The position numbers and the translations under genes are program-made. The notes under the pieces are model-generated. The model worked only from the letters and a program-made list of their open reading frames with translations, did not search any database and had not been told where the DNA came from. From assembly GCA_963844845.1 (NCBI GenBank), contig CAWJPW010000011.1:62001-126000 (forward strand): a stretch of DNA of 64,000 nt. The letters run 5' to 3'. This stretch comes from CAWJPW01 sp963844845 (lineage in GTDB: Bacteria > Acidobacteriota > Thermoanaerobaculia > Thermoanaerobaculales > Sulfomarinibacteraceae). This document shows, in pieces, positions 33,582 through 42,242 of the stretch (its first letter is position 1; every line of letters starts with the position of its first letter).

Positions 33582-34559
33582 ATGGCTCAAGGTCCCGTGT
33601 CCCGCTTCATGGACCACCACTTCCGCCACTTCAACGCCGCCGCCATGATGGACGCCACCAAGGCCTACCAGGCCCACCTCGACCACGGCGGCACCATGCT
33701 GCTGGCCATGGCGGGCGCCATGAGCACCGCCGAGCTCGGTCTCTCCCTGGCCGAGATGATCCGCCGCGGGAAGATCCACGCCATTTCGTGCACCGGCGCC
33801 AACCTCGAGGAGGACCTCTTCAACCTGGTGGCGCACGACCACTACGTGCGCGTCCCCAACTACCGTGATCTCACCCCCGACCAGGAGGAGGGGCTGCTCG
33901 AGCGCCAGCTCAACCGCGTCACCGACACCTGCATCCCCGAGGAGGAGGCCATGCGCCGCCTCGAGGCGGCGGTGCTCGCCGAGTGGCAGCGCGCTGACGG
34001 CGCCGGCGAGCGCTTCTTCCCGCACGAGTACCTCTACCGCGTGATCCGCTCCGGGGCGCTCGAGCAGCACTATCAGGTCGACCCGCGCGACAGCTGGATG
34101 GTGGCGGCGGCGGAGAAGGACCTGCCCATCTTCGTGCCCGGCTGGGAGGACTCCACTCTCGGCAACATCTACGCCGCTCACTGCATCGCCGGCGACTTCA
34201 CGGCGGTGGGCACGGTCAAGACCGGCATCGAGTACATGATCGCTCTCGCCCGCTGGTACCGCGAGACCGCCCCGCGGCGCCCCGTCGGCTTCTTCCAGAT
34301 CGGCGGCGGCATCGCCGGCGACTTCCCCATCTGCGTCGTGCCCATGCTGCACCAGGACCTCAAGCTCGACGACGTGCCCATGTGGGCCTACTTCTGCCAG
34401 ATCTCGGACTCCACCACCAGCTACGGGTCGTACTCGGGGGCGGTGCCCAACGAGAAGATCACGTGGGGCAAGCTGGCCCCGGACACGCCCAAGTTCATCA
34501 TCGAGTCCGACGCATCCATCGTCGCCCCGCTGGTCTTCGCGTACCTCCTCGAGCAGTAG
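33582..34559 (+). CDS. Deoxyhypusine synthase family protein
   Basis: The 325-residue protein matches deoxyhypusine synthase along its length: GGTMLLAMAGAMSTAELG and ISCTGANLEEDLFN (NAD site), PIFVPGWEDSTLGN, VGFFQIGGGIAGDFPI, and the active-site loop NEKITWGKL with lysine K297. DHS transfers the aminobutyl part of spermidine to eIF5A in eukaryotes and archaea. Bacteria have no eIF5A, and bacterial relatives can act as homospermidine synthases. All residues expected of a working enzyme appear present. TGGAGG precedes the ATG. Substrate acceptor unknown. Confidence 0.88.
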   Translation: MAQGPVSRFMDHHFRHFNAAAMMDATKAYQAHLDHGGTMLLAMAGAMSTAELGLSLAEMIRRGKIHAISCTGANLEEDLFNLVAHDHYVRVPNYRDLTPDQEEGLLERQLNRVTDTCIPEEEAMRRLEAAVLAEWQRADGAGERFFPHEYLYRVIRSGALEQHYQVDPRDSWMVAAAEKDLPIFVPGWEDSTLGNIYAAHCIAGDFTAVGTVKTGIEYMIALARWYRETAPRRPVGFFQIGGGIAGDFPICVVPMLHQDLKLDDVPMWAYFCQISDSTTSYGSYSGAVPNEKITWGKLAPDTPKFIIESDASIVAPLVFAYLLEQ

Positions 34560-34669
34560 GCGCAGCCCACGTCGATGCGCTCAGCCCGCGCGCGACCGCG
34601 GAGGAACGCCGCCATGACGCGTACGTCCGCAACAGCAGCGGCAGATCGCTGGGGCGCGGGGGCGGCGGG

Positions 34670-34918
34670 CTACTCGAGACCGAGGTCGGTGAACGTGCTG
34701 CTGCGGCCCGAGAACCCGATCGACACACGTTCGTGGTCGACCACCACCGGCAGCCGATGCTCCCAGCTCGCGGCGCGCAGCTCCTCCAAGCGTTCGGGGC
34801 TCTGCGACAGGTTGATCTCCTCGAAGTCCACGCCGCGGCGGCGGAAGTCATCGACGAGCGCCACACAGGCGGCGCAGCCGTTGACTGTGAACACCTTGAC
34901 GGTGGGCCGATGGGTCAC
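34670..34918 (-). CDS. Glutaredoxin-like protein
   Basis: An 82-residue thioredoxin-fold protein beginning VKVFTVNGCAACVALVDDFRRRGVDFEEINL. The redox motif is Cys-Ala-Ala-Cys rather than the classical CPYC. LPVVVDHERVSIGFSG carries the cis-proline and the glutathione-site glycine. The GTG start overlaps the era stop (GTGA), making it the last gene of the phoH operon. It probably reduces mixed disulfides or a partner protein; the target is unknown. Confidence 0.82.
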   Translation of the reverse strand: MTHRPTVKVFTVNGCAACVALVDDFRRRGVDFEEINLSQSPERLEELRAASWEHRLPVVVDHERVSIGFSGRSSTFTDLGLE

Positions 34919-35865
34919 GGCTCCTCCTCGTCGTCAGTGAACCCGTCCAGGTCCGCCAGCTCATCCAGGACCGCCATGCCGGGCTCCATCTGCGCCAGCA
35001 CCTGAACGTCCTCACGCCAGCGCGGGTGGACCTTGACGAAGAGACCGAGATACACCCGCGTCCCGAGGATGCTCTCGAGCTCCTGGCGTGCGGCCTGGCC
35101 GATGGCCTTGATGCGCGACCCGCCCTTGCCGATGACGATCCCCTTCTGGCTCGAACGCTCCACGAAGATCACCGCGTCGATGTGCAGGAGCCCGGGCTCC
35201 TCGCTGAACTGCTCCACCATCACACCGGTGGTGTAGGGGAGCTCGTCGCGGCTGAGGTTGAGGAGCTTCTCACGAACCACTTCGGCGACGAAGAAGCGCT
35301 CGGTCTGCGTGGTGGTCACGTCCTCCGGGTAGAGGGGAGGCCCTTCCGGAAGCTGCGCGAAGAGCTCGTCCCTGAGCTCCCCGAGACCCTCCCCGGTGAA
35401 CGACGAGACGGGGATCAGCTCGCTGTCCGGCCGCCGCCGGCGATAGGCGTCCATGAGCGGGAGGAGCCCGGCCTTGGGGCGCACGAGGTCGACCTTGGTG
35501 AGGACACCGATCACCGCGGCGCGAACCGGCGCGAGGAGCTCGAACAGGTACTCCTCACCCCCGCCCCAGGGAACCGCCGCGTCCACCAGGTGAAGCACCA
35601 CGTCCACCTCCTCGAGCGCCGAGCGGACGTCCTGCATCATGCGTTGGTTCAGGCGGTGAAGGGGTCTGTGGACGCCGGGCAGGTCGAAGAACACCGCCTG
35701 CCCGCGCGCCTCGGTGAGGATCCCGACGATGCGGTTACGGGTGGTCTGCGGCGTCGCCGAGACGATGGCCACCTTGTCGCCGATGAGAGTGTTGAGGAGC
35801 GTGCTCTTGCCCGCGTTGGGTCTCCCCACCAGCGCCACGAGCCCGGTACGGGCTGCCTCAGTCAT
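34915..35865 (-). CDS. era: GTPase Era
   Basis: Era is a GTPase that binds the 3' end of 16S rRNA and helps 30S maturation. The 316-residue protein has G1 GRPNAGKST (residues 14-22), G2 around TPQTTRNRI, G3 DLPGVH, G4 TKVD, and a C-terminal KH domain with the motif VIGKGGSRIKAIGQAAR. The acidic tail (DGFTDDEEEP) is slightly extended. It overlaps corC by 8 bp and the glutaredoxin gene by 4 bp. Confidence 0.97.
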   Translation of the reverse strand: MTEAARTGLVALVGRPNAGKSTLLNTLIGDKVAIVSATPQTTRNRIVGILTEARGQAVFFDLPGVHRPLHRLNQRMMQDVRSALEEVDVVLHLVDAAVPWGGGEEYLFELLAPVRAAVIGVLTKVDLVRPKAGLLPLMDAYRRRRPDSELIPVSSFTGEGLGELRDELFAQLPEGPPLYPEDVTTTQTERFFVAEVVREKLLNLSRDELPYTTGVMVEQFSEEPGLLHIDAVIFVERSSQKGIVIGKGGSRIKAIGQAARQELESILGTRVYLGLFVKVHPRWREDVQVLAQMEPGMAVLDELADLDGFTDDEEEP

Positions 35866-37144
35866 CGCCAGCCGGCCCTGCCGCGGAGGTCATGCGCTCG
35901 ACGGTGACGCTCACCACCCGACGATCCTGGACCTCCTCCACCGTGAAGCGCAGCCCGAGGCCCGGTTCCGCGACCACCGTCCCCGCCTCGGGAACGGTGC
36001 CGTGACGGGCGAATACGAGGCCCCCCACGGTGTCGACATCGTCGTCCACCTCCACGTCGAAGAGCTCTTCCAGGACCTCTAGCGAGGCACGCCCCTGGAG
36101 CCGGAACACTCGATCGCCCAGCGCTTCCCAATCGGGCGGCTCCTCCACGTCGTGCTCGTCCTGAATCTCGCCGACGATCTCCTCCACCACGTCCTCAACC
36201 GTCACCAGACCAGAGGTCCCCCCGTACTCGTCGACGACGATGGCCAGCTGCTGGGCCTGACGCTGGAAGTCGCGCAGCAGCTCGCCCAGCTTGCGCCCCT
36301 CCGGGACCACCAGGACCTCGCGAACCAGGCCGGCCACCGCCGGCACCTCGTTCCGCTGCAGGTGCTCCACGACGCCTTTCACGTTGACCGCTCCGACGAT
36401 GCGGTCGATGGTGTCGTGGTACACCGGCACCCGACTCTTGCGCGAGCTGGCGAAGACCTCCACCAGCTCGGTGAAGGCGACGGTGTCGGGCACCGCAACC
36501 ATGTCGGTCCGCGGTGTCATCACCTCCCGTACGGTGGTGTCGAAGAACTCCACCAGGGACTCGAGAAACTGGGCCTCCTCGGCCTCGAAGATACCGGCGG
36601 CCTCCCCCACCGCCAGGAAGGCCCGAAGCTCACGCTCGGAGACCTCCTCCTCCTCGTCCTCCTCCTCCTCGTGGTCGTCGCCGTTGGAGGGAAGCGAGGG
36701 TGCCACCCTCACCGACAGAGCCACCAGCGGCAGCAGGACGGGCCGCACGAAACGGAGGAGAACCGCCATCTGCTCCTCTTCCGTCAGACGTCCCGCCACC
36801 AGTCGGACGAGCGGCACGACGACGAGCGTCACTCCCAGGGCCACCGCCACCGCGATCCCGCCGTGAAGCCCCGGGGAAACGAGCACCACCAGCCACACGA
36901 GGCCCGCGCAGACGATCTCCAGCCAGCGCAGCACGTCGAGTACCCGAGAGAGGTGGAGGGGAGCTTCCTGGGCGAACGGGAAGATCCGCGGATGATCGTC
37001 GAGCAGCCCCTGGAACCGCACGTTGCCCGTCTGACCGAGACCGTGCAGGAGAACCTCGAGGGTGAACATGAGCAGCACCACCGCCAACCCCGCCAGGGCC
37101 AGGGTGACGGGATGCACGAGCCATCCTGCGAAGTCGAGAGTCAC
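35858..37144 (-). CDS. HlyC/CorC (CNNM) family membrane protein with CBS pair
   Basis: The 428-residue protein has a DUF21-like N-terminal membrane region (helices near 10-30, 60-110). An acidic stretch of Asp/Glu follows (about 155-165), then a CBS pair starting at REVMTPRTDMVAVP, and a C-terminal CorC_HlyC domain with DEYGGTSGLVTVEDVVEEIVGEI. Relatives handle magnesium or cobalt efflux. Linkage ybeY-corC-era is conserved in many bacteria. The GTG start overlaps ybeY by 4 bp. Confidence 0.88.
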   Translation of the reverse strand: MTLDFAGWLVHPVTLALAGLAVVLLMFTLEVLLHGLGQTGNVRFQGLLDDHPRIFPFAQEAPLHLSRVLDVLRWLEIVCAGLVWLVVLVSPGLHGGIAVAVALGVTLVVVPLVRLVAGRLTEEEQMAVLLRFVRPVLLPLVALSVRVAPSLPSNGDDHEEEEDEEEEVSERELRAFLAVGEAAGIFEAEEAQFLESLVEFFDTTVREVMTPRTDMVAVPDTVAFTELVEVFASSRKSRVPVYHDTIDRIVGAVNVKGVVEHLQRNEVPAVAGLVREVLVVPEGRKLGELLRDFQRQAQQLAIVVDEYGGTSGLVTVEDVVEEIVGEIQDEHDVEEPPDWEALGDRVFRLQGRASLEVLEELFDVEVDDDVDTVGGLVFARHGTVPEAGTVVAEPGLGLRFTVEEVQDRRVVSVTVERMTSAAGPAGDD

Positions 37145-37566
37145 GACAGAAGCTCCTCACGCAGCCGCAGCTCGAGCCGCTCCATCTCTCCATCATCGGC
37201 GGTGTGGTCCCAGCCCAGCAGGTGCAGCACGCCGTGAAGGACCAGCTCCTCGAGCTCGCGGACCTCATCGAGCCCGGCGGCCGCTGCCTGACGGCGCGCG
37301 GTGTCCAGCGAGATGACGATGTCGCCGAGCAGGCGGTGGCCGTCGGGGAGTTCGTCGCCGTCCGTGAACGAGAGCACGTCGGTGGGTCGGTCGATCCCCC
37401 GGTAGCTCTGATTCAGCGCACGGACCCGGGGATCGCCGGTGATGAGGATGTTGACCTCGGCAGGTGGTACCTCGAGGCGCCCCAGTGCGGTACGGACCAA
37501 CCGGCGGAGCCGGTCAGCCGTCGGCGCCTGCGGCCTTCGTTCCCAGGAGATGTTGACCCGAGTCAC
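37141..37566 (-). CDS. ybeY: Endoribonuclease YbeY
   Basis: YbeY is a zinc endoribonuclease for 16S rRNA 3' processing and 70S quality control. The 141-residue protein has the hallmark HGVLHLLGWDH with three zinc histidines, a preceding ELEELVLHG helix, and LNQSYRGIDRPTDVLSF. The GTG start lies 53 bp inside the end of pgpH, an unusually long overlap that ties its translation to that gene. Confidence 0.95.
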   Translation of the reverse strand: MTRVNISWERRPQAPTADRLRRLVRTALGRLEVPPAEVNILITGDPRVRALNQSYRGIDRPTDVLSFTDGDELPDGHRLLGDIVISLDTARRQAAAAGLDEVRELEELVLHGVLHLLGWDHTADDGEMERLELRLREELLS

Positions 37567-39838
37567 GCTTTCCTTGCCTCCGGTTGAAGTCGAAGCCAGG
37601 GTAGTCGATCCGATGATGGAACATGTTCGTCAGCACCCACATGAACCCCGAGGCGACGCGGTCGAGCTCCTTGAAGGTGAGCTCGGTGTCGTCGAGCTGC
37701 CCGTCGGCGAGCGCGTCCTGGACGATCCGGTTGATCATCGCCTGGAGCTTGTGCGGCGTGGGCGGGTCGACGGTGCGCGCGGCCGCCTCCACCGCGTCCG
37801 CCAAGAGGAGAATGCCGAGCTCCTTGGTGTGCGGCCGCGGCCCGGGGTAGCGGTAGTCGCTCTCGCGCACCTCGCCGGTCTCGGGTGCGCTGCGCTGCTT
37901 GGCCTTTTCGAAGAAGAAGTGCATCAGCTTGGTGCCGTGGTGGGTGGCGATGGCCTGCCGGATCGGCAACGGCAGACGCGCCTTGCGCGCGAGCTCAAGG
38001 CCCTCCTTCACGTGGCTCATGATGACCAGCGCCGACATCGACGGTGAGAGCGCGTCGTGCGGGTTGCGGCCCCGCTGGTTCTCGACGAAGTAGTCTGGTT
38101 TCTTGAGTTTGCCGACGTCGTGATAGTACGAGCACACGCGCAGGAGAAGGCCGTTGGCGCCCACCGCCTCGGCGCCCGCCTCGGCCAGGTTACCCACCGA
38201 AAGAGAGTGCTGGTAGGTCCCCGGAGCCTCCAGCGAAAGCCGCTTGAGGATTGGCAGGTTCTGGTTCGAGAGCTCGAGGAGGCGCAGGTCGGTGGTGATA
38301 CCGAAGGCCCCCTCCAAGGCCGGCAGGAGGAACCCGGCGATCCCCACCGCAACCGGCCCGCCCACCAGGGCGCATGCCCCCGCCAACGCAAGGCTGGCGG
38401 GTGATACCGGTTCGCCACGGTAGAGGGCGAGGATTCCGAACACCACGAGGTTCGCCCCCCCGACCACCACACCCACGCGCGCAAAGACCCCACGATCCTT
38501 GCAGCGCTGGGCCGCCAGGGCGCCCGCCAGCCCCGAGGCCAGAGCGAAGACGACGGCGGTGAAGTCGCCGCCGAGCATGATCCCCACCAGAAGCGCCTGG
38601 AAGACGGCGAAGATCACCGCCGGCTGCAACCCCAGCAGGAGAAAGACGACCACCGGGCCGGCGGCGTGCGGCAGGGCCCACAGGTAGGCGCTCGGGGACG
38701 AGAACGCCTGCCCCTGGCTGTTGAGGGCCACCGCCGTGGCCAACGCCAAACCGAAGCGCTCGAGGAGCAGGAAGACGGCGGTGAGCAGCAGCACCAGCGA
38801 GAGGCGATGAGCACGTTCGAACGGCGTGGAGAGGCGCCACATGAGCTGCCACCAGCCGAATGCCACCAGGCCCACCAGCAGCAGCACGCCGGCGACGACC
38901 GGGTAGCGGGCGAAGTCACGGCGCTCTTGGCTCATCATCCTCAGCGTGCGAGCCACGGCCGGCGTCACGGTATCGCCACGCCGCACCAGGATCTGGCCGC
39001 GCTTGAGCACCTGGGAGCGTGGCGCCACCTGGGCGGCGGCCGCCTGCACCCGCTCGGCCGTCTCGGCCCGGTTGAACACCAGGTCGGGCTCGACGTTAGC
39101 GGCGAGGAACTCGGTGACGGCCTTGAGCCAGCGCCGGTGGACCGTGTCGTGCTCCAGCAGCCGGGCCCTGATCGTCGGCTCCAGCTCGCTGCGCACGTCC
39201 ACGGCGTCTGCCAGGCGATCGACACCGATCACCCGCTCGCGACCGTCGTCGAGGTTGCGCAGGATCACTCCGCCGCCGCCACGCCGCTCCAGCGCCGTCC
39301 GGTCATCCACCACGTGGGGCGCGAAGATCTGGCGGGCGACGTCCGCGAGGGCGGCCTCCAGAGCCTCCGAGCAGCGCGCGGAGTCCAGCACACGCAGCAT
39401 GTCGGGCTCGAGGCGGAGGTCGGTACCGGCCAGGAGCGTCTCGCTGGTCCTCGTCTCGGCGTCGGCCGACCGGCAGTTGGCGAACAGCGTGTGGATCTCG
39501 GCCGCCAGGGCGACACCCATGCGCGGCTCGAGGTCGTACACCGGCCGGACCTGGGCCCGCGCTTCCTCGCGCAGAGCCTCGGTGGCAGCCTCGTCGGGCA
39601 ACGCCATGTCCCGCGGCACCGCCACGTCGAAGGTCGCCACCTCGCCCGCCTTCCACTCGGGCAGGTGGGTCCCGACCCGGGGCAGCAGCAGCCACAAACA
39701 GATCGCCACGGCCAGCAGGCCCCAGAGCATCGGAAGCTCGAGAAGCCGGTCCCACCAGCCGGCCCGTACCTCGAGCCCGCGCTGGATCCGACTGGCTCCG
39801 CGGAGCTCGCCGCGTGATTGGGGCCTCGTGCGCTTCAC
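37514..39838 (-). CDS. 7TM-HD family phosphohydrolase (PgpH/YqfF-like)
   Basis: The 774-residue protein has one N-terminal helix (LLAVAICLWLLL), an extracytoplasmic 7TMR-HDED domain (about 55-325), seven transmembrane helices, and a cytosolic HD domain with HSLSVGNLAEAGAEAVG, CSYYHDVGKLKKP and SHVKEGLELA plus IRQAIATHHGT. PgpH proteins hydrolyse cyclic di-AMP to pApA, and the fold and metal residues support that here. No cyclic di-AMP synthase is in the window. The GTG start overlaps the phoH stop by 4 bp. Confidence 0.9.
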   Translation of the reverse strand: MKRTRPQSRGELRGASRIQRGLEVRAGWWDRLLELPMLWGLLAVAICLWLLLPRVGTHLPEWKAGEVATFDVAVPRDMALPDEAATEALREEARAQVRPVYDLEPRMGVALAAEIHTLFANCRSADAETRTSETLLAGTDLRLEPDMLRVLDSARCSEALEAALADVARQIFAPHVVDDRTALERRGGGGVILRNLDDGRERVIGVDRLADAVDVRSELEPTIRARLLEHDTVHRRWLKAVTEFLAANVEPDLVFNRAETAERVQAAAAQVAPRSQVLKRGQILVRRGDTVTPAVARTLRMMSQERRDFARYPVVAGVLLLVGLVAFGWWQLMWRLSTPFERAHRLSLVLLLTAVFLLLERFGLALATAVALNSQGQAFSSPSAYLWALPHAAGPVVVFLLLGLQPAVIFAVFQALLVGIMLGGDFTAVVFALASGLAGALAAQRCKDRGVFARVGVVVGGANLVVFGILALYRGEPVSPASLALAGACALVGGPVAVGIAGFLLPALEGAFGITTDLRLLELSNQNLPILKRLSLEAPGTYQHSLSVGNLAEAGAEAVGANGLLLRVCSYYHDVGKLKKPDYFVENQRGRNPHDALSPSMSALVIMSHVKEGLELARKARLPLPIRQAIATHHGTKLMHFFFEKAKQRSAPETGEVRESDYRYPGPRPHTKELGILLLADAVEAAARTVDPPTPHKLQAMINRIVQDALADGQLDDTELTFKELDRVASGFMWVLTNMFHHRIDYPGFDFNRRQGKRDSGQHLLGTKAAGADG

Positions 39839-40821
39839 TCCCGCTCTCCACCAGCGGGGCGCGCCCGCTCCTCGGCCAGGCGTGCCTCCCAGCGGTCGTA
39901 GCGGTCGACGATCTCCTGCACCAGGCGATGACGGACGACGTCGCGATGGGTGTAGCCGACGAAGCCGATCCCCTCCACCCCCTTGAGCACCTCCACCGCC
40001 TCCACCAGGCCGGATGAGCGATCTCCAGGCAGGTCGATCTGGGTGAGGTCGCCGGTGATCACCGTCTTGGAGTGGAAGCCCATCCGGGTGAGGAACATCT
40101 TCATCTGCTCGCGTGTCGTGTTCTGGGCCTCGTCGAGGATGATGAAGGCGTCGTTCAAGGTCCGCCCGCGCATGAAGGCCAGGGGGGCGATCTCGATGAC
40201 TTGGCGCTCGATCAGCTTGATCACCTTGTCGTAGCCGAGAATGTCGTAGAGCGCGTCGTAGATGGGCCGCAGGTAGGGGTTGATCTTCTCGGCCAGGTCA
40301 CCGGGCAGGAAGCCGAGCCGTTCGCCCGCCTCCACCGCTGGACGCGTGAGGATGATGCGCCGCACCTTCCTGTCCATCAGGAACGAGGCTGCCATCGCCA
40401 CCGCCAGGTAGGTCTTGCCGGTTCCGGCGGGACCGGTTGTGAAGACGTAGTCGTGGCGGTGGACCGCCTTGATGAAGAGGCGCTGGTTGAGGCTCCGGGG
40501 TACGACGAAGCGCTTGAGCGTCTCGGGGATCTCGCTGTCAAGGAAGAACTCCACCAGATCGATGGACAGGTCCTCCTCGAGCACCCGCACCCCGGTACGA
40601 AACTCGTCCCGGCCCACCGGGTAGCTCTCCCCGAGGAGGCGGTCGAACGAGGTCAGGATGCGGGCAGCAATCTCCTCATCGCCCGCGTCGCCCTCCACCA
40701 CGAGCTCGCTGCCACGCGCCGACACCTTGACCCGCAAGCGCTCCTCGAGGTACCGGAGGTTCTCGTCCCGAGTCCCGAACAGGCGCTCAGGATGTGACTC
40801 GTCGATTCTTAAGCGGCGCAT
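39835..40821 (-). CDS. PhoH family ATPase
   Basis: The 328-residue protein heads the six-gene operon. It has an N-terminal KH-like region and the PhoH core: TTGPAGTGKTYLAVAMA (Walker A), IILTRPAVEAGERLGFLPGDL, IILDEAQNTT (Walker B) and TGDLTQIDLP. PhoH proteins beside ybeY are thought to act in RNA processing together with it. ATG at 40821 follows GAGGGAG; an in-frame alternative 30 bp upstream lacks a ribosome site. Confidence 0.93.
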   Translation of the reverse strand: MRRLRIDESHPERLFGTRDENLRYLEERLRVKVSARGSELVVEGDAGDEEIAARILTSFDRLLGESYPVGRDEFRTGVRVLEEDLSIDLVEFFLDSEIPETLKRFVVPRSLNQRLFIKAVHRHDYVFTTGPAGTGKTYLAVAMAASFLMDRKVRRIILTRPAVEAGERLGFLPGDLAEKINPYLRPIYDALYDILGYDKVIKLIERQVIEIAPLAFMRGRTLNDAFIILDEAQNTTREQMKMFLTRMGFHSKTVITGDLTQIDLPGDRSSGLVEAVEVLKGVEGIGFVGYTHRDVVRHRLVQEIVDRYDRWEARLAEERARPAGGERE

Positions 40822-41264
40822 TCTCCCTCTACGCGGGCTCTGCCCGGACACCGGTCCGGCGTTCGCGACATCGGGCGCCGGTAAATCGAACGGGAGGCCC
40901 GAGGCGGGCGTCTCGACTCACTGCGGCCGCCGCGCTCGACGGTCGCCGGCGCATCCCCTCGATCACAGTCCACGGGCGGCTGCGGCGAGAGCGGGCTCGG
41001 CAAGGGCTCCAGGCACTGGCTGGGCGACGGCGGAGTCGGTCGACACGAGGCCGATTGTAGCAGGAATGGGGAACGCGCACAGCGCCCCCGACGGCGAGCG
41101 CCGGCGGCGCCCGCCCGCTTGGTGGGGGGCGAAATTCGAGGCGCTCGGCGAACCCGGGGGAAATTCTCGGGCGTCGGATCGTTCAGGCCCAGCCCGGCCG
41201 GCAAGCGGTCTCCTGTCGCCTCGCGACCTGTACGGCCACCGCCGGACCGCGGGGTCTCCGCTCC
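40822..41264. other. Intergenic region upstream of the phoH operon
   Basis: No gene was found in these 440 bp. A minus-strand TACAAT (41059-41054) could be the -10 of the phoH operon, giving a leader of over 200 nt. No -35 match is evident. Confidence 0.4.
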
Positions 41265-41810
41265 TCACTCCTTGCCGCCCGCCCACTCGGGGTCGGGGAT
41301 GCCGAGGCGGGCGTTGAGGTGGCGAGCGAGGACGAAGAGGGTGTCGGAGAGCCGGTTGACGTAGGGGACCACTCCCGGCGGCACGGCTCCGGCGTCCGGG
41401 TCCAGTGCCAGGATCCTGCGCTCGGCGCGCCGGCACACCGTACGCGCCAGGTGAGCCAGGGCCGCCGCTCGGCTCCCGCCGGGAAGGATGAACGCCTGCA
41501 GCGGCGGCAGCTCGGCGTCCATGGCGTCGATCCACCCCTCGAGCTCTCCCGTCTCCCACGCCTGTCGGTGGTGGCCGAGGCGACCCTCGGGATCGGCGAG
41601 GGCGCTCCCGAGCTCGAAGAGCACCGCCTGGATCCGGGCCAACCGCTCCTCTGTGCCCTCGGGCAACGGCTCCACGGCGAGCAGGCCGAGCACCGCGTTG
41701 AGCTCGTCCAGGGTTCCGTAGGCCTCCACGCGCGCGTCGTTCTTGGCCACCCGGCCGCCCGAGAGCAGGGACGTCTCCCCCGCATCTCCGGTCTTGGTAT
41801 AGATCTTCAT
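41265..41810 (-). CDS. Cob(I)yrinic acid a,c-diamide adenosyltransferase, PduO type
   Basis: This 181-residue enzyme transfers the adenosyl group of ATP to cob(I)alamin, making coenzyme B12. The typical N-terminal ATP site KIYTKTGDAGETSLLSG is followed by VEAYGTLDELNAVLG, the FILPGGSRAAALAHLARTVCRRAER segment and YVNRLSDTLFVLAR. Length is normal. ATG at 41810 lies 6 nt after a minus-strand TATCAT and has no Shine-Dalgarno sequence, so the mRNA is probably leaderless. No other cobalamin gene is near. Confidence 0.92.
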   Translation of the reverse strand: MKIYTKTGDAGETSLLSGGRVAKNDARVEAYGTLDELNAVLGLLAVEPLPEGTEERLARIQAVLFELGSALADPEGRLGHHRQAWETGELEGWIDAMDAELPPLQAFILPGGSRAAALAHLARTVCRRAERRILALDPDAGAVPPGVVPYVNRLSDTLFVLARHLNARLGIPDPEWAGGKE

Positions 41811-41816
41811 CCAGTC

Positions 41817-41822
41817 ATGATA
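41817..41822 (-). promoter_or_regulatory. -10 element of leaderless adenosyltransferase transcript
   Basis: TATCAT reads on the minus strand, followed by 6 nt and the ATG at 41810. Confidence 0.5.
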
Positions 41823-41849
41823 GCGCCGCGGGCGGGTACCGTCCGAGGC

Positions 41850-42150
41850 CCAGGCGGGCGAGGCGCCGGCTCGACACCGCAAGGAGCGATCACAATCGAG
41901 AGAATGAAGCGGAAGTCGTTGTGACACGCCTCCGGAGCCGAGATACGAAGCACGAGGAGGGCGCCGAGAAGCAGGATCCCCGTGAGCGCGAGCAGGTGAT
42001 GGCGAGGTCAGGGCTCAGTATCCATGAGCTCGCGATGATCGGGGTGCCGGGGCCATGGCTCGTGAGCCAAACCTCTCCCCGCCAAGCGGTCACCGTCAGC
42101 ACCGTCGCGAACAGGAGCCCGATGACTGCGGCGTGCCGCAGCATGGGCCA
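41850..42150 (-). pseudogene. Possible decayed membrane-protein fragment
   Basis: On the minus strand one frame gives MLRHAAVIGLLFATVLTVT, a membrane helix, and continues to about 42005. A second frame then gives LTGILLLGALLVLRISAPEA followed by CHNDFRFILSIVIAPC, a second helix and a motif like the C-terminal end of membrane glycosyltransferases (ACxxDFRY). A TGA separates the second frame from upstream, so the two halves can join only by a frameshift. The reading is tentative. Confidence 0.3.
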
Positions 42151-42242
42151 CCGCAACGCGCTTCGCCCACGAGCGGAGGCGAACACCAGCACGACGACGT
42201 CATATCATGGGCCCCCCGGCGATTCCCGGGGGTGGAGGAACG

